From contig CAMZEN010000002.1 in NCBI GenBank assembly GCA_947305775.1, positions 1-64,000 of the forward strand: a DNA stretch of 64,000 nt. The letters are read 5' to 3'. Position numbers and translations under genes: made by a program. How positions within the stretch are numbered: the first letter of the stretch is position 1; each line of letters begins with the position of its first letter. This DNA is from an uncultured Verrucomicrobiota bacterium. Lineage in GTDB: Bacteria; Verrucomicrobiota; Kiritimatiellia; RFP12; UBA1067. The notes under the pieces were generated by a model, which was given only the letters and a program-made list of their open reading frames with translations, did not search any database and had not been told where the DNA came from. Of this stretch, positions 9,300 to 18,751 are shown piece after piece.

Positions 9300-10730
9300 T
9301 TACTTCTTGCAGCCTTTCTTGCAGGGCGCCTTCTTGGCGGGAGCCTTCTTGATGACGGGAATCTGCGCGGCGGCGACGGACTGGCCAAGGCGGCGGAAGT
9401 GCTCATCGGGAACGACGAGCTCGATCTTCTCGGCCCACTCGGGATAGACGTCCTTGAGCATGGTCTTCGCCGTCTCGAGGATCACGTCGCCACCGAGTCC
9501 GGAGGTGACGCGGCCGAGGAGCATCATACTGGAGTAGTCGTAGAACTCGTTGTACCACGGAATCGCGTGCGCGAGGAAGCGGCCGATCTGGACATAGACC
9601 TTGAGGGCGCGCTGATCGCCCTTCTCCATCGCGGCCTGGACGACCTTGAGGCGCTCGGGGAGCTTCATCTCCTTCGGGAACTCAAAGCCGAACTTCTCGG
9701 CGAGCCAGTTGACGGCCTGCTGCGAGAACGCCATCGCGCCGACGCCGGCGTCACCGGACCACTCGCAGCGCGGAGCGTTCGGGTTGAAGTCGACAGGGGC
9801 GAACGCGAGCTCGGTGATGCGGCCCGTGAGAGCGCCGGACTGGTCGATGTAGCCGACGGCCTCGGAGGAGCCCATGGCGACGCCAAGGATGCCCTTCTTG
9901 CCCATCGTAATCATGCCGGCGAGAGCCGAGACGTCACCGTCGTTGTAGATCTCGAACGGAACGCCCCAATCCTTCTCGACGCGGAAGAACATGTCCTGCG
10001 CGACAGGATACTTCTCGGGGTTCTGCTCCTTGATGGCGCGGAAGAGCGAGGCGACGCCCATCTTCTTGCCGACGAGCGTTCCGGCGGTCGAGCCGCCGAT
10101 CGCGTCCACGCGCGGCAGCGTTGCGGCAGCCTCCTTGAGGCCGGCGGTAAGCATCGAGTAGTGGTACTCGGGATCGGGGTTGTTGCGGGGATCCCACGGG
10201 AACTCCTTGGAGAAGACGACCTCGCCTTCCTTGAGAGCGGAGATCTTGAAGTCGCTCGCGCCGAGGTCGAAGCCGATGCGGCAGCCGTCTGCGACGGTCT
10301 TGACCTTTGTGAGGGTCTCGTGCATCTCGGGCATCTTCTTGAGAGGAACGACGACCGCTTCGACAGGACGACCGTAGAGGTCGGAGAAGAAGCCATAGTC
10401 GAACTTGCGCGCGCCCTTCTTCGTATAAGCCTTTGCGACAGGCTGCACGACGGCGTCGGGACCGGCAAGATAGAGCTTCCAGCCGCCCGCAGACCAGACG
10501 ATGAACTTCGCGATGCGGTCGACGACGTGACTCACCTTCTTGGCGGCCTGCGGGTCGAGGCGCTGCGGAATCGGCAGGTCGTAGCGGAAGACCTTTCCGT
10601 CCTCGCGCTCCCACGCGATCGCAACCACATCGGACTTGGCGCCGATGCCGTCGTAGACTTCCCAGAGCGCGCTCATCGGGGCGATGAACTCTGTATTGCA
10701 TTTGCATTTCTTGCTGCACGAGCATGCCAT
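9300..10730 (-). CDS. ROK-like/hexokinase-like sugar kinase
   Basis: IGFDLGASDFKISAL phosphate-1-like motif; downstream segment EIYNDGDVSALAG. Cys/Lys-rich N- and C-termini. Confidence 0.65.
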   Translation of the reverse strand: MACSCSKKCKCNTEFIAPMSALWEVYDGIGAKSDVVAIAWEREDGKVFRYDLPIPQRLDPQAAKKVSHVVDRIAKFIVWSAGGWKLYLAGPDAVVQPVAKAYTKKGARKFDYGFFSDLYGRPVEAVVVPLKKMPEMHETLTKVKTVADGCRIGFDLGASDFKISALKEGEVVFSKEFPWDPRNNPDPEYHYSMLTAGLKEAAATLPRVDAIGGSTAGTLVGKKMGVASLFRAIKEQNPEKYPVAQDMFFRVEKDWGVPFEIYNDGDVSALAGMITMGKKGILGVAMGSSEAVGYIDQSGALTGRITELAFAPVDFNPNAPRCEWSGDAGVGAMAFSQQAVNWLAEKFGFEFPKEMKLPERLKVVQAAMEKGDQRALKVYVQIGRFLAHAIPWYNEFYDYSSMMLLGRVTSGLGGDVILETAKTMLKDVYPEWAEKIELVVPDEHFRRLGQSVAAAQIPVIKKAPAKKAPCKKGCKK

Positions 10731-10790
10731 GGCCACTTCTCCTTCTTTTTGTTTTTATTTTGCTTTGAATTGGCTCACATGGAAATTGTA

Positions 10791-12047
10791 TCAAACTTCC
10801 CTCTCTTCGGCAAGCGCGAATGCGAAGCGGACGAGTGAAGCGGCAAAGAAGCAGATTACTAAAACCGTCATGTCGGCGACAAGACCGAGGCGCACGCCAG
10901 CGACCAGAAGGATCGGATAGACGATGTGCAGAGGCACCAGCCACTTCAGAAAACCGAAGCGTCCGGCCGAGACTTCGGCGTTGGTGCAGAACACCTGACA
11001 CGTCGTAAGCGCGCCGGCAATCGTAAGCCACGGCATGTACGGCGCATATGCCGCATAGTCCGCGCCATGTGGCAGAAGAGCGAGGAGCCGGGCACCAACG
11101 CATGCATAGACGATCGACATCACAGCGGCGGCGACAAGCGTTACCGCCATGCACTTCACCACGTAGGGACGCGTAGAGCGGTTGTTCGCCGCGGCAGTCG
11201 CCGCATATGGGAACATGACCAGAAGAAGAGGGAATGTGAGATACGAAAGAAAATCAGAAAAGCGCGAAACCATGTAGTAGCCGGCAGAGTCGGTTGCAGA
11301 GAGAGATGTTCGCATCAACGACTGCTCTACGAGCGACGCCGCCATCGGGACGCCCTGGTAGACGAGTATTGCGGTGAAGGCCAAGCCGAGCCTGCGCACG
11401 GCAGACATGCTCCAGTAGGGTTCTCCCTTCACGGCCAGATCGCGCCGCATGGCGATCAGGCTGCCGACGATCCTGAACGCAGGCAGGGACGACTGCCCTG
11501 CAAAATATCCGGCAAGAGCGCGCACAGGCATTGCGATCAGCATCGTGACGAAGCGCACCGACGCGCCAGCGACCTCGACAACCGCAAGCTCACGAAACTT
11601 GCGAAGCGACTGTAGCGCGTCCGTGTAGACCGGCGCGACACATCCGAGAAACGCCGCCGCAACAACAAGAAATCCGACTGATGCATCAGAGACGCGCATC
11701 GCCCCAAGGAATCTCGGTACAGTGACGGCGGCGACCGCAAGCACGACGACGAGCGCGACGGCGACGGCGACGAACACACCCAAGAGTAGGGACTTGACGC
11801 GCCCGCGCTCGCCCTTAGCGGCAAGCGCGGCGGACTCTTTCATCACCGCCATCGCAAGCGCAAATACAGGAAGGGAGATGAACGTCGCAAACGAAGCGAC
11901 AGGGAGAACGGCACCTATGTCCTCAGACGAAACATAGCGCGGCACAAACCACATCCCCGCTGCGAGGTTCACGACGTCGCCCATGCGCAGCGCGATGAAC
12001 ATCAGCAGCGCGCTCTTCGCGAACGCCTTGCTGTCGCCTCCGGACAT
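10791..12047 (-). CDS. Polysaccharide/lipid flippase-like (MATE/MVF type) membrane protein
   Basis: Multi-TM. Start MSGGDSKAFAKSALLMF at 12047 in ATGA overlap with the metH stop. Confidence 0.6.
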   Translation of the reverse strand: MSGGDSKAFAKSALLMFIALRMGDVVNLAAGMWFVPRYVSSEDIGAVLPVASFATFISLPVFALAMAVMKESAALAAKGERGRVKSLLLGVFVAVAVALVVVLAVAAVTVPRFLGAMRVSDASVGFLVVAAAFLGCVAPVYTDALQSLRKFRELAVVEVAGASVRFVTMLIAMPVRALAGYFAGQSSLPAFRIVGSLIAMRRDLAVKGEPYWSMSAVRRLGLAFTAILVYQGVPMAASLVEQSLMRTSLSATDSAGYYMVSRFSDFLSYLTFPLLLVMFPYAATAAANNRSTRPYVVKCMAVTLVAAAVMSIVYACVGARLLALLPHGADYAAYAPYMPWLTIAGALTTCQVFCTNAEVSAGRFGFLKWLVPLHIVYPILLVAGVRLGLVADMTVLVICFFAASLVRFAFALAEEREV

Positions 12048-14500
12048 CACGAAGGTTTGCCCCCGAACAGCGACTCCGCATATCTGACGAGACACATAGC
12101 ATCCTTGGAGTAGTTGTCGGCGCCGATCTTCCTTGCGTAGTCCTCTGTGAGAACTGCACCGCCAACAGTCACAAGGCAGCCGGGGACGCGCTCATGCACG
12201 AGGCGCACTGTGGCCTCCATCGCGCCCACGGTCGTAGTCATGAGTGCGGAGAGCCCGACGAGCTTCGCCTTCTCTCGAAGAGCCGCCGCGACGACGGTCT
12301 CCGGCGGGACATCCCTGCCAAGGTCTATCACCTTGAAGCCGTAGTTCTCGAGAAGTGCGCGGCAGATGTTCTTGCCGATGTCGTGTATGTCACCTTTGAC
12401 GGTTGCGATGACGATCGGTCCCTTCACGTCTGCATCTTCCTTCGCCGGCATCGAAGCGCGAACGACATCGAACGCCGCGCCAGCTGCCTCCGCCGCCATT
12501 AGGAGCTGTGGAAGAAACACCCTCCCCGATTCGAAACCTTTGCCTACGACTTCCAGCGCAGGCACGATTTCGTCATTGACGATCTCAAGTGGATCTGCAC
12601 CGTTTGCAATCGCTGCTTTCGCGAGCGAGGCGGCGTCGGCCTTGAGTCCGTGGCGAATGGCGGAAGCAAGTGGGCGTTCCTCAATCGCTCCGTTAGGCAC
12701 GGCGGGATTGTCAATGCTGCGCGGCGATTTCACAGCAACAACCCGAGCAGGGCTCGTTTCCAATTTCTCTGCGTGAGCAATCCATTCAGCACAGTTCGAA
12801 TCGCGGGCCGTGAGCGCACGGTAGGCTCTGTATGCAGACATCATTTCGTCCGACAACGGGTTCACTATGCCGGCGGAGAGTCCTGCCGAAAGAGCCATCG
12901 TGTAGAACGCGGCATTCACCAACGGGCGAGCGGGGAGTCCGAAAGAAATGTTAGAGACACCAAGGCATGTGCGGCAGCCCAGCTCCTCGCGAACGCGGCG
13001 CATCGCCTCTATTGCGACGTTCGCGCTCTCCGGCCCGGCACTCACCGCCATGCAGAGAACATCCACAAGGAAGTCGTCTGAGGTCAGTCCGAAATCACGG
13101 CCACGTTCCACAATGCGACGCGCAATATCGACGCGCCCTTCCGCCGTCGCCGGAATTCCGCTCTCGTCGAGAGTGAGGGCTACGATGACACCGCCATACT
13201 TCGCAACAATCGGAAGAACAACATCCATCGACTCGCGCTTGCCGTTCACGGAATTGACTAGAGGCTTGCCGTTATAGTGGCGCATTGCACGATCCAGTGC
13301 GACTGGATCGGAAGTATCTATCTGGAGGGGAAGGTCGGTGACACTCTGCACTGCCTGCACGGTCGCATCGAGAACAGCTGGTTCATCGAGTCCGGGAACG
13401 CCAACATTTACGTCAAGCACATGTGCGCCAGCATCCGCCTGCGAAACCGCTTCACGAAGAACGTAAGCGACGTTGCCTTCCTGAAGCGCCGCACGCAGCT
13501 TTTTCTTTCCTGTCGGATTGATGCGTTCGCCGATTATGATTGAGTCGCTGAACGGAATGTCGACAGAGCGCGAGCCGGATGTGATGACGGCTTTAGGCAA
13601 TGCGTGGTCTTCAAGGGAGTGCGGCGTTTTCGTCGAAACAGCCCTGCATGCCGCTGCGATGTGCGTGGGGGTTGTGCCGCAGCATCCGCCCACTATCGTC
13701 GCGCCTGCCTCCACAAGCTCTGCGACTCCCTTTGCGAATTCATCAGGGCCGACGTTGAAGACTGTCTTACCTTCCACGACCTTCGGGAGTCCAGCGTTAG
13801 GCTTAACAGCAATCGGCAGTGATGTGCGGGCGCGAAGGCGCTTCATGAATCCAAGCATCATGTCGGGTCCGAACCCGCAGTTGAAGCCTAGCGCGTCGAC
13901 GCGGAGTCCCTCAAGCAGCGCGGCTACGCAATCGACATCCGCGCCGGTAAGAAGCTTTCCGTCAAGTCCGAGCGCAACAGTCGCAATGACCGGCAGGTCG
14001 CAATTCTCCTTAGCGGCAAGGACTGCGGCCTTGAGCTCGTAGAGATCGGCCATCGTCTCAATGACGACGAAGTCGGCGCCTGCCTTCGCACCGGTCCGAA
14101 CAAGCCCCGCGAAGGCATCGTACGCCGCATCGAACTCGAAGTCGCCAGCGGGCTTTAGGAGACGTCCCGTCGGGCCGACATCAAGCGCGACAAACCTTTC
14201 GCCGCCCGCGCGCATCGCAGCTTCGCGAGCGACGGCGACACCAGCAGCGACAACATCCTCCAGCGGAGCATTGCCGCGGTACTTCGCGGCGTTCGCTCCA
14301 AAGGTGTTCGTGTAGATGATGTCAGAGCCAGCAGCGAGATACGCTTCGTGAACAGCGCGTATGTCGTCTGGCCGAGTAAGGTTCCACAGCTCCGGCTCCT
14401 CTCCTGGCTTGAGCCCGCGCGCCTGAAGTTCAGTACCCATGGCTCCATCCAGAAGCAGGACTTTGCCGCGGGTGAAGATGGCATTTGTTTCTGTGTTCAT
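12047..14500 (-). CDS. metH: Cobalamin-dependent methionine synthase lacking the reactivation domain
   Basis: Hcy-binding LLDGAMGTELQARGL and GGCCGTTPTHI; pterin-binding GERINPTGKKKL; B12 motif KGDIHDIGKNICRALLENYGF. The ORF ends after the B12 domain. Confidence 0.9.
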   Translation of the reverse strand: MNTETNAIFTRGKVLLLDGAMGTELQARGLKPGEEPELWNLTRPDDIRAVHEAYLAAGSDIIYTNTFGANAAKYRGNAPLEDVVAAGVAVAREAAMRAGGERFVALDVGPTGRLLKPAGDFEFDAAYDAFAGLVRTGAKAGADFVVIETMADLYELKAAVLAAKENCDLPVIATVALGLDGKLLTGADVDCVAALLEGLRVDALGFNCGFGPDMMLGFMKRLRARTSLPIAVKPNAGLPKVVEGKTVFNVGPDEFAKGVAELVEAGATIVGGCCGTTPTHIAAACRAVSTKTPHSLEDHALPKAVITSGSRSVDIPFSDSIIIGERINPTGKKKLRAALQEGNVAYVLREAVSQADAGAHVLDVNVGVPGLDEPAVLDATVQAVQSVTDLPLQIDTSDPVALDRAMRHYNGKPLVNSVNGKRESMDVVLPIVAKYGGVIVALTLDESGIPATAEGRVDIARRIVERGRDFGLTSDDFLVDVLCMAVSAGPESANVAIEAMRRVREELGCRTCLGVSNISFGLPARPLVNAAFYTMALSAGLSAGIVNPLSDEMMSAYRAYRALTARDSNCAEWIAHAEKLETSPARVVAVKSPRSIDNPAVPNGAIEERPLASAIRHGLKADAASLAKAAIANGADPLEIVNDEIVPALEVVGKGFESGRVFLPQLLMAAEAAGAAFDVVRASMPAKEDADVKGPIVIATVKGDIHDIGKNICRALLENYGFKVIDLGRDVPPETVVAAALREKAKLVGLSALMTTTVGAMEATVRLVHERVPGCLVTVGGAVLTEDYARKIGADNYSKDAMCLVRYAESLFGGKPS

Positions 14501-15057
14501 GTCGACTCCTCCATCTTGACGCCTATCACGGCGCTTACCGATTTCGATGGAACCATCATAAGGGTATCAGTGAGCGAAACGCCTACATTGCGCGGCGCAT
14601 CGAGAAGAGACAACAGCCTCCTCTGCGCGACGAGTGGATAGTCACCGTATCCTGGCGAATAGCGGTCTACAAGCAACTCACCGTCCTTCAGTTCGCGGCG
14701 GATCTCGGCTTCGGTCTCGTCCATCCACGCCTCTATCGCCGCAGCGCCTATTGCCTGCAGCACGAACGCGTCCGATGGCGATGCCGCCGACGTCTTTCGC
14801 TGAAGCGCGTCGAACGCGGCGCCTATCGTGCCGCAAACGAGATATACAGCGTGGCATCCCGCGAGATGCTTCCTTAGCGATTCCGAATCGGATCCGCCCG
14901 CTGCAAAGATGTCGTCAAATCTTCGCCACGTCCGAAGAGGACGCATCGTCTTCTGCGACGCTTCGAGCATCGCATCTATGCGCTCTTCCAGCGCCGCGCC
15001 GGGCTGGCGTCCATAAAGCCGCAGATAGCGGCAGACCTGTTTGACGTCAATCGTCAA
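14497..15057 (-). CDS. Stand-alone methionine synthase activation (AdoMet-binding) domain protein
   Basis: RYSPGYGDYPLVAQRRLLSLLDAPRNVGVSLTDTLMMVPSKSVSAVIGV matches the MetH activation-domain signature. It overlaps metH by 4 bp. Confidence 0.8.
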   Translation of the reverse strand: MTIDVKQVCRYLRLYGRQPGAALEERIDAMLEASQKTMRPLRTWRRFDDIFAAGGSDSESLRKHLAGCHAVYLVCGTIGAAFDALQRKTSAASPSDAFVLQAIGAAAIEAWMDETEAEIRRELKDGELLVDRYSPGYGDYPLVAQRRLLSLLDAPRNVGVSLTDTLMMVPSKSVSAVIGVKMEEST

Positions 15058-15910
15058 GGATGCCTCGCAGATTCCGCATTATGCGTTCGGCTACTTCAGG
15101 ACGGTTCATTGTGTATACGTGCACCGCGTTCGCGCCGTTGGCGAAGAGATCGACTATCTGCTCAGTCGCATAGGCGACGCCCGCATCAAGCATGGCCTGG
15201 GGAGTGTCCCCATAGCGATCGACTATCGACTTGAAGCGGTTCGGAAGAGAAGTGCCGGATAGTCGGCATATGCGCTCAATCTGACGTCCGTTCGTCACAG
15301 GCATGATGCCAGCTATGACAGGTACAGTTACGCCGCGGTCGCGCAGTTTTGCGAGGTAGCGGAAGTAGACGTTGTTGTCAAAGAACATCTGGGTTGTCAG
15401 GAAGTCGAGCCCTGCGTCAACCTTGTCGCGAAGGTAAGCGATGTCTTCCTCCATGTGAGCACAGTCGGGGTGGCGTTCGGGATAGCACGCCCCACCAAGG
15501 CAGAAACCGGATGGACGCAGCGCATGCACAAGGTCGACGGCATGACGGAAGAACCCGGGCGGCGGCTCGGTGGAGTCCTTCGGCATATCGCCGCGCAGGC
15601 ATAGTATGTTCTCTACCGATGCTGATCGCAAGGCTTTGATCTCGTCAGCTATCCTGTCCCGTGACGATGTGAGGCATGTCAAATGCGCAAGTGCGCTTAT
15701 GCCGCACTCCTGTACGAACGATGCAACCTCTACAGTGTTGGCGCACGCATTGCCCGAAGCTCCATAGGTAACAGACATGAATGCCGGCTTCTGCTGAGCA
15801 AGGCGCGAGACCGTATCACGTATTCCGTCGAACGGCATGTCGCGCTTAGGCGGAAATATCTCAAACGATACACTCGGACGACCCTTCGCCAGTATGTCGC
15901 TTATCTTCAT
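15047..15910 (-). CDS. metF: Methylenetetrahydrofolate reductase
   Basis: SFEIFPPK, FMSVTYGA, LCLRGDMP, TQMFFDN and PVIAGIMPV motifs. Confidence 0.93.
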   Translation of the reverse strand: MKISDILAKGRPSVSFEIFPPKRDMPFDGIRDTVSRLAQQKPAFMSVTYGASGNACANTVEVASFVQECGISALAHLTCLTSSRDRIADEIKALRSASVENILCLRGDMPKDSTEPPPGFFRHAVDLVHALRPSGFCLGGACYPERHPDCAHMEEDIAYLRDKVDAGLDFLTTQMFFDNNVYFRYLAKLRDRGVTVPVIAGIMPVTNGRQIERICRLSGTSLPNRFKSIVDRYGDTPQAMLDAGVAYATEQIVDLFANGANAVHVYTMNRPEVAERIMRNLRGILDD

Positions 15911-16458
15911 TTACCATGAGTCTCCAAATTGGATATCTTCTTTATGTCTGCAATCGGAAAGCAACGCTGTATGCCAGGCTTGGTCTCAATGACGATGTAG
16001 TCGTACGTCTTGCTGACGAGCACTCCCTTATATGTTGCGCCATTCGAGACGACCTCGACATTCGGTCGAAATACGCGATTGACTCGCTTGTTGACTGTTG
16101 CAGTCTTACCGGCATGTACCTTTACCGGTACAGTAAGATCCTCATATCCGAAACGTTTCATCACAAGAACATGATCGCCAGCAGGAACATTATCAACTAC
16201 AAGCGCCTTGCTGGCTTCGCCGCCTTTTGAATCGGGCTTGGTTGTTCCAACAAAATCGCCATCCAGCTGCACACGCACGTCCGAGGGGATCGTCTTTATC
16301 TTTATGCGCCCCACACCATTGTATGTTGCCTTTTTCTCAATAGCTGCAGTCGGCAATGTATCACCGGACTTCTGTACATCAAGCGGCGAAGAATCCGCAA
16401 GCGCAACAAGCGCTAACGAGTTCATAACAAATGTAAAGATACATAATGCTACTTTCAT
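15907..16458 (-). CDS. PEGA-domain secreted protein
   Basis: Signal peptide MKVALCIFTFVMNSLALVALA; PEGA-like GRIKIKTIPSDVRVQLDGDFVGTTKPD. Confidence 0.6.
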   Translation of the reverse strand: MKVALCIFTFVMNSLALVALADSSPLDVQKSGDTLPTAAIEKKATYNGVGRIKIKTIPSDVRVQLDGDFVGTTKPDSKGGEASKALVVDNVPAGDHVLVMKRFGYEDLTVPVKVHAGKTATVNKRVNRVFRPNVEVVSNGATYKGVLVSKTYDYIVIETKPGIQRCFPIADIKKISNLETHGK

Positions 16459-16508
16459 ATCGCATATTTTACCAAATTTTGCAGATGCTCGGGTGAAGCG
16501 CAGTGCAC

Positions 16509-17369
16509 TCAACCCAGTTCGTCGAAGGCGGCGAGAATGGCCGGGGTTACGTCAACAAGCGACTTAACTCTATCGCGGATGAACGATGCGCGAGGACCAA
16601 GTGCTATGAATGGAACCGGATTCGTGGTGTGTCCACGCTCAGTCATAGCCTCTATGTTGCCGTGATCGGACGTCATGACAAGCGTTAGCCCTGCCGCCTC
16701 TATGAACCGGACAAGTGCAGAAAGGAACAAATCGTAAGCACGCAATACGGAACACGCGCGCGCATAGTCTAGAGAGTGTCCCGACACATCTGTCTGAAAA
16801 AATTCGAATAGAGTGAAATCGCTTTCGCGAGCAATGCCGAAAAGATGTTCGGCGGCGCGCTGTGGTGTTATTACAGGAATGTCGGGATAACGGTCCTGTA
16901 TCGTTTCGCGCGTTATATCCTGCATGATCGCGCGGTTCTGCATAAGGTCTTCTGAAGTCGCTATCGTCTCAGGCGCAGTTAGCGCCATTACGGTTGTTGC
17001 GGACTTGAAGCGACGCACCTTGAGGTCGTCTGGAGAATCGATAAGGTAAGCATCCGCAAAACGTACGGTCTTGCCGCGCTTGCGAAGTTGAAGAAAAAGA
17101 TTGTTCTCCTCTATTATGGAGCGAAGCGCCGGACTTGGAAACCCTTCACAATGGCGACCCATCGCCTTCGAACAGTTTACTCCTGTGAACATCGTAGCTT
17201 GTCCCGTAGCCGACTGCGGCAAACCTTCGACCCCAAGGCATGCGTCGATTGGAACAGAACTCCCGGATATGAGACGACACAACGTCGGGCAGACTTCCGA
17301 GTTTACCGGATTATCTGCCGACGGCTCGCGTAGCCCCACCCCGTCAATAAACAGAAACACAATCTTCAC
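16509..17369 (-). CDS. Alkaline-phosphatase-superfamily metalloenzyme (phosphoglycerate mutase/phosphopentomutase-like)
   Basis: IVFLFIDGVGL N-terminus, SATGQATMFTGVN nucleophile region, LVMTSDHGNIEAMTERGHTTNPVPFI metal-binding region. Confidence 0.75.
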   Translation of the reverse strand: MKIVFLFIDGVGLREPSADNPVNSEVCPTLCRLISGSSVPIDACLGVEGLPQSATGQATMFTGVNCSKAMGRHCEGFPSPALRSIIEENNLFLQLRKRGKTVRFADAYLIDSPDDLKVRRFKSATTVMALTAPETIATSEDLMQNRAIMQDITRETIQDRYPDIPVITPQRAAEHLFGIARESDFTLFEFFQTDVSGHSLDYARACSVLRAYDLFLSALVRFIEAAGLTLVMTSDHGNIEAMTERGHTTNPVPFIALGPRASFIRDRVKSLVDVTPAILAAFDELG

Positions 17370-17410
17370 AACGGAGTATTATATCATAAACCACGCAAAA
17401 AAATCCGTGG

Positions 17411-17890
17411 TTACATGGTTATGTATGGCTCACCGCAAAACGAGCATACCGCACCGCTGTGTACAGTGGCTCCGCAATTCGGACAACGCCTCTCAAGTAT
17501 TTCACCGCATACTGCACAAAAGCGTCCACCAACCGGATCGGCAGTCTCACGATCTGGACGTGCAAGCCATCTACCATCTACTTCATAGCGGTGATTTGAA
17601 GGACAATTCGCATTAGGGCAAAAACCTGAATGCGAATCATGCCTGATATGAGCAGACAACAATGAATCTGAACCAGACTTGTCGTCTCCTTTTGATGATA
17701 TATCTAGCCCGAACTTTTTTGCGATCTTACCAATGACTTCATCGTTCAGCTTTGTTCCATCCCCTTGTTCAAACATGGAAATGGCCGATTGTTTGCAACC
17801 GACTTCAGCAGCAAGCTCACCTTGCGAAATCTTCGCTGCGCGCCTGGCTTCTCTGACCTTAAAGCAGAACTCTGGACTTAGGTTTGTCAC
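17411..17890 (-). CDS. XRE-family HTH regulator fused to C-terminal zinc-ribbon modules
   Basis: HTH: AAKISQGELAAEVGCKQSAISMFEQGDGTKL. Zinc ribbons: FCAVCGEILERRCPNCG and CSFCGEPY. Confidence 0.75.
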   Translation of the reverse strand: MTNLSPEFCFKVREARRAAKISQGELAAEVGCKQSAISMFEQGDGTKLNDEVIGKIAKKFGLDISSKGDDKSGSDSLLSAHIRHDSHSGFCPNANCPSNHRYEVDGRWLARPDRETADPVGGRFCAVCGEILERRCPNCGATVHSGAVCSFCGEPYITM

Positions 17891-17913
17891 GGTGGGATAT
17901 TATGGACTTTATT

Positions 17914-18016
17914 TTATCAACTGACAAGGGGTATGTTATCAACACTATCAACAGAATTATAAACTTATATACAGTTGTTCATTAGTTTGTTGATAAATCA
18001 CTTGATATTATCAATA
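17914..18016. promoter_or_regulatory. Cluster of DnaA-box-like sites
   Basis: TTATCAACT 17914-17922, TTATCAACA 17936-17944, CTATCAACA 17945-17953, TGTTGATAA 17988-17996, TTATCAATA 18008-18016, in an AT-rich spacer. Confidence 0.55.
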
Positions 18017-18751
18017 CATCCAAGTCAGGATTTCTGACGGAAGCATGTATTCTTCGCCCTTCTTGTGCGGAATACCATATTTTGAAAGTTCTTCCAGAAC
18101 AGGACCTGAAAGTATATTGCCATTATCTTTGAAGAACTTTTCAAGAGCTGCACGCTTATTTACTAGATTGCCGCTAGGTTCATTTGATACAAGAACACCT
18201 TCCAAAAGCTGTGCACGTCGTATGCGTCCATCAGATTCGGCTTTATCTCTAGCTTCTTTTACGACTTCGAGGACATGATCGCGTGTTTCTCCAGGAAAGC
18301 GATCTGGTAAATCTACATCGCGGTCAAGAAGTGCCAATGCATTTGGATTTCTTTCCTGTTCTTCAAAATGACGCTCTTGTTCAATTGCAAGCTTATCTTG
18401 AAGTTCGGCAACTTGCATCTTGAGAACATTTATCTGCTCTTTTGATGACTCAAGTTCAGAGATTACAGAGTCAAGCTTGGACTTAAGTGAATCGTTGGCC
18501 TTTTTGAGTTCCTCTTCAGACAACGAGACAGACTCAAGAGTTTCCAGTTTTTTCTGAAGTGTCTCTACCTTTTCTTCAAGTTTTGCCTTATCTACGGCAA
18601 GTTCCTCAACTACCGCCTTTTGCACATCCAATTCTTCAGGAACATGCTCTTCTTCTGCAACATTCTCTTCTGGTGAATTTTCAGGAACTTCACCAGCATC
18701 GCTCTTGGCGGCGTTTAGTATGGTCTGGGCTAGAAATTCTTCCATTCTCAT
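18011..18751 (-). CDS. Coiled-coil protein of unknown function
   Basis: Long heptad-rich region KLEEKVETLQKKLETLES...; start MRMEEFLAQ overlaps the upstream stop (ATGA). Confidence 0.6.
   Translation of the reverse strand: MRMEEFLAQTILNAAKSDAGEVPENSPEENVAEEEHVPEELDVQKAVVEELAVDKAKLEEKVETLQKKLETLESVSLSEEELKKANDSLKSKLDSVISELESSKEQINVLKMQVAELQDKLAIEQERHFEEQERNPNALALLDRDVDLPDRFPGETRDHVLEVVKEARDKAESDGRIRRAQLLEGVLVSNEPSGNLVNKRAALEKFFKDNGNILSGPVLEELSKYGIPHKKGEEYMLPSEILTWMY

Noticed and set aside
8223-10838. 871-aa plus-strand ORF
   Set aside because: Lies antisense to two convincing kinase genes. The translation is low-complexity Leu/Arg/Asp/Val/His typical of a shadow ORF in high-GC DNA.
17389-17412. 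AACCACG...CGTGGTT hairpin as a terminator
   Set aside because: The T-run is in the loop rather than after the stem, and it overlaps the end of the XRE gene.
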